From contig JAWXVD010000090.1 in assembly GCA_044425705.1 (NCBI GenBank), positions 1-13,136 of the forward strand: a stretch of 13,136 nucleotides of DNA, in the 5' to 3' direction. Of this stretch, positions 8,756 to 13,136 are shown piece after piece. The stretch is from JAWXVD01 sp044425705. GTDB lineage: Bacteria; Bacillota; Clostridia; Lachnospirales; Lachnospiraceae. Position numbers and translations under genes: made by a program. The notes beneath the pieces were generated by a model that saw only the letters and a program-made list of their open reading frames with translations, searched no databases and was not told where the DNA came from. Position 1 is the first letter of the stretch, and each line of letters opens with the position of its first letter.

Positions 8756-8975
8756 AAAGCAGCTTTACTGCTTCCTCTGGCAATGAAGATAATCTGCTAT
8801 ATACATAATTAAAGGTTCTTCTTAATCTAGTTGCATTTCTTAACTGGAATAGGTTGTTTTCTTCCACTTTCTTCCATGCTTCATCTTTTGACATTCCCTG
8901 GTTTAACAGTTCTGCTAATTTCTTGGATTCTAGAAATGCAAAAAGCTGTGACACCATTCCTGCACTATATTCCAT
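8740..8975 (-). pseudogene. brxA: brxA, C-terminal half deleted
   Basis: BrxA (DUF1819) is a small DNA-binding BREX protein of about 200 residues. MEYSAGMVSQLFAFLESKKL, LLNQGMSKDEAWKKVEENNL and FQLRNATRLRRTFNYVYSRL match its N-terminal half. After EEAVKLLSS the family sequence stops and the DNA is that of brxB in another frame; the out-of-frame tail runs to a stop at 8673. The start is ATG at 8975, set by AGGAGA at 8983-8988; the ATG at 8993 lies upstream of that site. The fused DNA has lost the brxA end and the brxB start, about 500 bases if the normal sizes applied. It is the first BREX gene, 59 bases after the regulator. Confidence 0.85.
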
Positions 8976-8982
8976 GTAGAGT

Positions 8983-8988
8983 TCTCCT
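8983..8988 (-). promoter_or_regulatory. Ribosome binding site that fixes the brxA start
   Basis: AGGAGA on the minus strand, seven bases before ATG at 8975. It rules out the ATG at 8993, which lies upstream of the site. Confidence 0.7.
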
Positions 8989-9033
8989 ATCATAATTCAA
9001 ATTTTATCAGTTTAACTGTCCGATAATATGGAC

Positions 9034-9249
9034 TTATTTATCCTTGTTTTCAAAAATAATTTCAACTAAATCTCCAATGTCGCATTGTAATTCATTACAA
9101 ATTTTTTCCATTACAGTTAATGTAACGGGCTCACCATTGGTCATTTTTGCAATGGTTCCTGTACTAATACCCGTTTTCTCTCTCAGATCACCCTTATTCA
9201 TTCCCTCATCTATTAACTTTTTCCATAATTTGTTGTATGAAATTGCCAT
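9034..9249 (-). CDS. XRE/Cro-type helix-turn-helix regulator, probable BREX operon regulator
   Basis: A complete 71-residue protein that is essentially one Cro/CI helix-turn-helix domain: YNKLWKKLIDEGMNKGDLRE, then KTGISTGTIAKMTNGEPVTL, with MEKICNELQCDIGDLVEI closing the five-helix fold, as in YozG-like regulators. GAAGAGG, seven bases before ATG at 9249, is a good ribosome binding site. It is the first gene of the minus-strand run and ends 59 bases before brxA, so it is likely co-transcribed with BREX. An inverted repeat in its leader (9299-9334) could be its operator, giving autoregulation. It is undamaged, unlike the BREX genes after it. Role in BREX control is inferred from position. Confidence 0.85.
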   Translation of the reverse strand: MAISYNKLWKKLIDEGMNKGDLREKTGISTGTIAKMTNGEPVTLTVMEKICNELQCDIGDLVEIIFENKDK

Positions 9250-9298
9250 ATTTTAACCTCTTCATTTTCTCTTACAGACATTTGTTTTATGTATATTT

Positions 9299-9334
9299 CG
9301 TAATTTTTAAAACATCTATCAGTTCATAATTACG
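9299..9334. promoter_or_regulatory. Inverted repeat in the regulator leader, candidate operator
   Basis: CGTAATT at 9299-9305 pairs with AATTACG at 9328-9334, separated by 22 bases, lying between the likely promoter and the regulator start. Spacing of two helical turns and more suits a dimeric XRE protein, but a seven-base AT-rich repeat can arise by chance. Confidence 0.3.
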
Positions 9335-9343
9335 CATATTCTT

Positions 9344-9372
9344 ATTGTACTCTACCAATAGTAAAAAAGCAA
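9344..9372 (-). promoter_or_regulatory. Candidate sigma-A promoter of the regulator/BREX operon
   Basis: On the minus strand TTGCTT (9372-9367) is followed after 17 bases by TACAAT (9349-9344). It lies about 95 bases before the regulator ATG and directly after the terminator at 9362-9411, where a new transcript should begin. The -35 is weak. Confidence 0.4.
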
Positions 9373-9411
9373 AAGGAATATCTATTTTTTTAAACATTCC
9401 TTTTGTTTTTT
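9362..9411. terminator. Bidirectional Rho-independent terminator
   Basis: CAAAAGGAAT (9370-9379) pairs perfectly with ATTCCTTTTG (9396-9405). An A run precedes it and a run of seven T follows, so it has a U tract on either strand. On the minus strand it would stop transcripts coming from the IS element before the BREX promoter. Confidence 0.7.
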
Positions 9412-9509
9412 TAAAGCATTCTAATTTTATAAAAACAGAGAGTTGCCTCCCCCCAGACCGTCCTGAAACCTAGGTTTTAAGCATAAATTCAGCCTTTTTT
9501 CTTTCTATA

Positions 9510-9534
9510 TACATTGAAAACTGAATAAAATGCA
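9510..9534. repeat. IS terminal inverted repeat, left
   Basis: Matches the reverse complement of 10536-10560 at 24 of 25 positions. It lies 19 bases beyond the transposase stop. Confidence 0.85.
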
Positions 9535-9553
9535 CACATGATTGAAAAGAGGC

Positions 9554-10489
9554 TTATGCTATAGTCATTAATTCCATCATTTTCTCAAATCCTAGTAGAT
9601 TTTTTGCTCTTTCTATATTATATCCAAGGCAAAACAGTGCAAATTCTCCAGTCACCTTTTTTATGCCTCTCAGCAGAAAATAGGTGGCTCCCATAGCTCT
9701 CTTTATAGTTCCAAATGGATATTCTGATAGACACATCCGTTGACTCATTTTTTCTCGGTTTGGTTTTAAGAAAATTTTTACCACTTTTATTTTTTGATAC
9801 TTTACCTTTGGCTTCATCTCTACAAATTTTTCTTCTAGTAGTTGTTCTTTTACCAATCCTTGTTCTTTTGTTTCTAACCATGTTTTGCATGGTTTTTCTA
9901 ATGTATCTTTCGTAAAATCAATTTCTTTCCATTCATTTTTTCCTTTATAACACTTATTTCTATTAGGACAATGTTTGCAAGCATTTTTATTAGCATAGCG
10001 AATATTTCCGTTTTTCTTCACATATTTTTGTCGTAAAATTTCTCCCATGGGACAGTACACTAAACTTCTCTCGGGATCTCTTACAAAATATCCTTCTTTT
10101 GCTTTTGCTTGCATTTCTTCTGGCGTTCCATAAGGTGATGTTATTTTACCTTCTTCTGTTACTGCATCTTTTATTTTTCGTCTCACTTCCACTACTTTGA
10201 TTTCCGGCATCACATCTTTGTATACATCTGGAATTTCGCCCATGTGTAAGCATTTTTTTATTTCTTCTACACGGGTGCTTGTTTTATCAATTTCTTCTAC
10301 TTCTTCATATGATATTTTTAATTCATATCCATCTTTTCCATCTGCGGTTATGACATGTGGAATGATTCCATTTTCTAAACAGCCAATCATATCTTCACTG
10401 CTTTCATAACCTCGATCTGCTACTACTTCTAAAATTTCACCCAGTAAATATATATGGCATATTTTATTCCCTCCAGAATATAGGTTTTC
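9554..10489 (-). pseudogene. IS1182-family transposase, N-terminal part deleted
   Basis: The open frame matches the C-terminal two thirds of IS1182 DDE transposases. LEVVADRGYESSEDM holds the second catalytic Asp. CPMGEILRQKYV and NACKHCPNRNKCY form the Cys-rich insert. SEYPFGTIKRAMGATYFLLR holds the catalytic Glu, and the C-terminal GEFALFCLGYNIERAKNLL is also typical. The first catalytic Asp and everything before it are absent. The family length is about 450-550 residues; here about 310 codons are open. A GGAGGG site followed by ATG at 10460 probably marks the original start, but that ATG now reads only a few codons in another frame, so the deletion begins just after it. The protein is inactive. 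Confidence 0.85.
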
Positions 10490-10498
10490 CTACTTCTA

Positions 10499-10504
10499 AT
10501 TATA
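10499..10504 (-). promoter_or_regulatory. Possible -10 element of the transposase promoter
   Basis: TATAAT on the minus strand, about 40 bases before the original transposase ATG and 32 bases inside the right terminal repeat. No good -35 is seen at 17 bases, so this is tentative. Confidence 0.3.
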
Positions 10505-10535
10505 CTGTATTTTTTATAAAAAATCTTAATTTGTA

Positions 10536-10560
10536 TGCAATTTATTCAGTTTTCAATGTA
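10536..10560. repeat. IS terminal inverted repeat, right
   Basis: Partner of 9510-9534 with a single mismatch. It lies on the transposase start side of the element. Confidence 0.85.
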
Positions 10561-10765
10561 CAATTTTCTCTATGTTAAACACCTTGTTAGTAGGTGATTA
10601 AACCTTATTGTATGAATCGAAATTCATGCTAGTTTTCGGACAGTCTGCCCCGAAAAATTGTCAATAAAATTTTAACTTTTTCTTAATATTTCTTTATTTT
10701 ATTTTTATCGCATTTTATTATTTATAATTGTGTTGTGTGTCACATTGTTCAACTCCTTTGAGCAA

Positions 10766-10794
10766 AAAGAAAAGACACAGCCGAAGCTGTGCCT
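10766..10794 (-). terminator. Rho-independent terminator after the Rpn-like remnant
   Basis: On the minus strand GGCACAGC, loop TTCG, GCTGTGTC, then TTTTCTTTTT. A stable UUCG-capped stem with a U tract is canonical. It lies about 35 bases after the remnant's stop and probably once served that gene. Confidence 0.8.
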
Positions 10795-10827
10795 AAATAT
10801 TAATTATCATATGATTAAGGTTTTGTT

Positions 10828-10989
10828 TTACATGTCCACTACTTCATCTTCCTCTTCTTTTTGATATGATTCTGACAACTTCCATTGTATATGATCTTGT
10901 AATGGTTTTTCACCGTTATAAAAACATACAAATTTTGGATTTGGAATTTTGATGATTTTTATACCAAATAAAGCGAGAAGACTATTCTC
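10828..10989 (-). pseudogene. Remnant of an Rpn/YhgA-like PD-(D/E)XK nuclease gene
   Basis: A 54-codon open stretch between stops reads LFGIKIIKIPNPKFVCFYNG, then EKPLQDHIQWKLSESYQKEE, ending EDEVVDM. The LYG..I.IP.P.FVVFYNG block followed by KLSDAY and an acidic stretch is the conserved centre of Rpn family recombination-promoting nuclease/putative transposase proteins common in Lachnospiraceae. The rest, about 250 residues in whole genes, is missing on both sides and there is no start or ribosome binding site. A terminator follows directly, supporting a former gene. Identity rests on motif memory only. Confidence 0.55.
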
Positions 10990-11018
10990 TCATTTTCCTT
11001 GAATAGGATAGATAATTG

Positions 11019-11061
11019 ATACTTTCGTATTATATATTTGAATACATATATACGAAGTTAT
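11019..11061. repeat. Long AT-rich imperfect palindrome with lox-like arms
   Basis: The left arm ATACTTTCGTAT (11019-11030) and right arm TATACGAAGTTAT (11049-11061) are imperfect inverted copies separated by about 18 bases of alternating AT. It could be a cruciform, an operator for the HTH-Fic protein encoded 190 bases downstream, or a recombinase site. Confidence 0.45.
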
Positions 11062-11203
11062 TAGAACTCTTGCTTTTATATCCCTATTGCAATCACTTCG
11101 TTTAAAAAACAAGTTGCATTATACACAAAAATGAACATTAACACTAACGGCAATTTATGTTGTTAATATTTTTAATCATATAGATATTATGCCGATAAAA
11201 TGT

Positions 11204-11209
11204 TATACT
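11204..11209 (+). promoter_or_regulatory. Possible -10 element of the Fic gene
   Basis: TATACT, 40 bases before the Fic start. The hexamer 17 bases upstream is a poor -35, so the promoter may need an activator or may lie elsewhere. Confidence 0.35.
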
Positions 11210-11249
11210 AAAAATACACTCAAATTATCAATAAAAAGGCAGGTGTTTT

Positions 11250-12158
11250 ATGAAATATTATTCAGTCTCAGAAATTGCAGATAAATGGAATTTATCACAG
11301 CGTACCATAAGAAATTATTGTCACAAAGGACAAATAGTCGGTGCCCTTATGGTCGGAAAAACTTGGAGTATTCCAAAAACAGCTGAAAAACCACTACGAA
11401 AAAATCGTCTAAATAATAAAATGACTACATTACTTTCTATCTTAAAAGAAGAAAAAGATCGAAAATTATCTGGTGGAATGTATCACAAAATTCAAATTGA
11501 TTTTACTTACAATACAAACCATATGGAGGGGAGTCGTTTAACCCAAGACCAGACTCGTTATATCTATGAAACTAATACAATTGGAATAGAGAAAGATATA
11601 TTAAATGTAGATGATATTATAGAAACTACGAATCATTTTAGATGCATCGATTTAGTCATTGATCATGCACATTTAAAATTAACTGAAAGTTTTATTAAGC
11701 AACTTCATTTTATCTTAAAAATTGGTACCTCTGATGCTAGAGATGATTGGTTTCAAGTTGGGGATTACAAAAAAATGCCAAATGAAGTTGGAGGACAAAA
11801 GACAACCTCTCCCAAACTGGTATCACATGAAATCAAGTTACTTTTACAATGGTATGCAACAATAGAAAAAAAAACACTCTATGATTTGATAGAATTTCAT
11901 TATAGATTTGAAATGATTCATCCTTTTCAAGACGGAAATGGGCGTATTGGGCGTTTGATTCTATTAAAAGAATGTCTAAAATATAACATTGTACCTTTTA
12001 TTATTGATGAACCACTAAAGCTTTATTATTATCGTGGATTAAAAGAATATGCTTATGAGAAAGAGTATTTGGTAGATACTTGCTTAACAGCGCAGGATGT
12101 TTTTAAAAAACATTTGGATTATTTTGAAATAGCATATGACGATAGATCTAATTTATAA
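11250..12158 (+). CDS. Fic-domain protein with N-terminal helix-turn-helix
   Basis: A complete 302-residue protein. Residues 1-45 (YYSVSEIADKWNLSQRTIRN, ending GKTWSIPKTAEKP) are a MerR/excisionase-like winged helix that reads a target DNA site. Residues 85-98 contain TNHMEGSRLT, the inhibitory helix motif (S/T)xxxE(G/N) with Glu93 expected to block ATP gamma-phosphate binding, so it is a class II self-inhibited Fic. HPFQDGNGRIGR (224-235) is the complete catalytic motif with His224, so it should AMPylate (or otherwise NMP-transfer to) a hydroxyl target. AGGTG lies five bases before ATG at 11250. It stands alone with no antitoxin gene, which fits the built-in inhibitory helix. The target is unknown; autoregulation through its own HTH is plausible. 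Confidence 0.9.
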   Translation: MKYYSVSEIADKWNLSQRTIRNYCHKGQIVGALMVGKTWSIPKTAEKPLRKNRLNNKMTTLLSILKEEKDRKLSGGMYHKIQIDFTYNTNHMEGSRLTQDQTRYIYETNTIGIEKDILNVDDIIETTNHFRCIDLVIDHAHLKLTESFIKQLHFILKIGTSDARDDWFQVGDYKKMPNEVGGQKTTSPKLVSHEIKLLLQWYATIEKKTLYDLIEFHYRFEMIHPFQDGNGRIGRLILLKECLKYNIVPFIIDEPLKLYYYRGLKEYAYEKEYLVDTCLTAQDVFKKHLDYFEIAYDDRSNL

Positions 12159-12246
12159 AACTAGAAGAAAAAAATTTTGTTGACGGACAGACTTGTATTA
12201 GCTAGCTGTTTTTATAGAAAAATTGTAATCATATATTTCATAAAAC

Positions 12247-12296
12247 AAAAATCAGACAAAAGTTATGTATTCAAATAACCTTGTCTGATTTTTATT
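12247..12296. terminator. Strong bidirectional terminator between convergent genes
   Basis: AAAAATCAGACAA (12247-12259) pairs perfectly with TTGTCTGATTTTT (12281-12293), with a further inner stem GTTAT / ATAAC. A and T tracts flank the stem. It serves both the Fic gene (plus) and the S1 gene (minus). Confidence 0.85.
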
Positions 12297-12349
12297 TTAT
12301 TATTTTTATTCCCAAAATCACCTTATGGAAATTATGATATCATTGATAC

Positions 12350-13060
12350 CTAGTCAAATTTAAATCCAGCTAATAAAGAACCTAAATTTGTAGTAACAGC
12401 TTCTGTTTTAGGTAATTCAAAAGTTTCTTCTACTTCCACTTCTTCTGGTTCTTCAAGAGCTTTGATGCTAAGTGATAATTTACCATCTTTAATAGCGATT
12501 ACTTTTACAGTAACCTCATCACCAACGTGTAGCACATCAGCAGGTGATTTAATTCTCTTAACTGAGATTTGTGAAATATGAACTAACCCTGATAATCCAT
12601 TGCTCAATTTTACAAATGCACCGAAGTCTTTTAAGGAATCCACTTTACCTTCTAATACAACGCCAACTTTTACGCTATCGAGTTGTTCCTTACGCTTTGC
12701 AGCAGCTTCTTCTAATAAAAGTTCTTTTGCAGAAAGTACTAATTTTTTTGCTTCAGGATCAACTGTAATCACTTGAACTTTGACTTTTTTGTTTAACCAT
12801 TCATTTAAGTCTTCTATGTAAGTTAATGATAATTTTGAAGCTGGAATAAAACCACGAATATTTTCTACATTAACGATAACACCAGCTTTCACAATACCTG
12901 CAATTTTTAAAGTTAATACTGTTTTTTCTTGTAAATATTCTTGTAGTACTGCCCACATTGGATCCACTTCATCAGAAATAACAACTGGGTTGTTATTCAT
13001 TTCTTTGTAAGATTCTTCTAATTCTTTTGAAAAATCCTCCATTGTTAAATTTTCTTCCAT
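12350..13060 (-). CDS. S1 RNA-binding domain protein (two S1 domains)
   Basis: A complete 236-residue protein. An acidic N-terminus (1-40) is followed by S1 domain one at about 44-112 (VLTLKIAGIVKAGVIVNVEN, then GFIPASKLS and KKLVLSAKE) and S1 domain two at about 132-201 (VGVVLEGKVDSLKDFGAFVK, then GLSGLVHISQISVKRI and GKLSLSIKA). An acidic linker (EEPEEVEVEE) leads to the C-terminal LGSLLAGFKFD, a terminal motif often seen in clostridial S1-like proteins. It binds single-stranded RNA and may act in translation or mRNA handling; it is shorter than ribosomal protein S1 and is not the RpsA core. ATG at 13060 has a modest AGGTAT-type site. The gene faces Fic across a shared terminator and looks like core chromosome flanking the defence region. 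Confidence 0.88.
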   Translation of the reverse strand: MEENLTMEDFSKELEESYKEMNNNPVVISDEVDPMWAVLQEYLQEKTVLTLKIAGIVKAGVIVNVENIRGFIPASKLSLTYIEDLNEWLNKKVKVQVITVDPEAKKLVLSAKELLLEEAAAKRKEQLDSVKVGVVLEGKVDSLKDFGAFVKLSNGLSGLVHISQISVKRIKSPADVLHVGDEVTVKVIAIKDGKLSLSIKALEEPEEVEVEETFELPKTEAVTTNLGSLLAGFKFD

Positions 13061-13136
13061 TATAATACCTATACCTTTCCCTGAATAATCAAAACTTATG
13101 TTTTTATTATTCTTTTAAAAATTCACTTAATATTAC

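Larger units (their letters stand above)
9510..10560 (-). mobile_element. IS1182-family insertion sequence, internally deleted
   Basis: A 1,051-base element bounded by 25-base terminal inverted repeats (9510-9534 and 10536-10560) that differ at one position; both contain CATTGAAAACTGAATAAA. Inside is a minus-strand transposase lacking its N-terminal part. Full-length IS1182 elements are about 1.6-1.9 kb, so several hundred bases are gone although both ends survive. No clear target duplication is seen next to the repeats. It could still be mobilised by a transposase acting in trans. It lies between the BREX operon and the Fic gene and is a likely agent of local rearrangement. Confidence 0.8.
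10561..11249. other. Degraded intergenic region between the IS and the Fic gene
   Basis: No intact gene is seen on either strand. Contents in order: a hairpin at 10612-10627 (ATGAAT / ATTCAT), an inverted repeat TTTTCGG / CCGAAAA at 10633-10655, a T-rich tract to 10730, a terminator near 10766-10789, a nuclease-gene remnant at 10828-10989, a long AT-rich palindrome at 11019-11061, and the Fic gene leader. Confidence 0.7.

Noticed and set aside
9618..9890. Second minus-strand frame inside the transposase
   Set aside because: Lysine/arginine-rich shadow of the transposase frame, which alone carries the conserved motifs.
11021..11048. Possible Xer dif-like site within the palindrome
   Set aside because: Similarity to the Firmicute dif consensus is limited to ACTT and an AT run; the arms and spacer do not match.
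12183..12220. Promoter-like TTGACG downstream of fic
   Set aside because: No suitable -10 at proper spacing, and only a terminator lies downstream on that strand.
12571..12768. Plus-strand open frame opposite the S1 gene
   Set aside because: Shadow of a conserved two-domain S1 gene, without a ribosome binding site.
1..13136. CRISPR arrays, tRNA or rRNA genes
   Set aside because: No regularly spaced direct repeats and no tRNA or rRNA sequence were recognised on either strand.

Overview
The window is AT-rich DNA from a low-GC Firmicute, most likely a gut Clostridia/Lachnospiraceae-type bacterium. The grounds are codon use, strong AGGAGG-type ribosome binding sites, a two-domain S1 protein typical of Clostridia, an IS1182-family element and an Rpn-like fragment. 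The exact taxon cannot be read from the sequence.

Positions 1-9249 (minus strand, read right to left) are a BREX type 1 phage-defence operon in advanced decay. A small XRE-type regulator is followed by brxA, brxB, brxC, an intact ATPase/HNH-nuclease pair resembling Septu/retron-Ec78 PtuA-PtuB, pglX, a TIR-domain remnant, a class III nucleotidyl-cyclase-like gene, and brxL, which runs off the left edge. No BREX gene is whole. brxA and brxB are joined by a deletion. brxC has lost a segment near its C-terminus with a frame change. pglX has an amber codon at position 15, a large internal deletion that removes the SAM-binding motif, and a second deletion that runs through its C-terminus, all of pglZ and the start of the TIR gene. 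brxL has a homopolymer frameshift, a 9-G tract that breaks frame, and an internal deletion in the AAA+ core. The regulator, the ATPase/HNH pair and the cyclase-like gene look complete. The picture is a dead BREX scaffold whose passenger defence genes are still open. Loss is inferred from known BREX architecture and from alternating reading frames that each match a conserved family segment.

Positions 9250-11249 are a mobile, degraded intergenic zone. It holds a bidirectional terminator and a likely promoter/operator for the regulator, an IS1182-type element with near-perfect 25-bp terminal inverted repeats but an N-terminally deleted transposase, a remnant of an Rpn/YhgA-like nuclease gene with its own terminator, and several palindromes.

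Positions 11250-13136 hold an intact Fic-domain protein with an N-terminal MerR/excisionase-like helix-turn-helix (plus strand). A strong bidirectional terminator separates it from a convergent S1 RNA-binding protein (minus strand), which probably marks the return to core chromosome.
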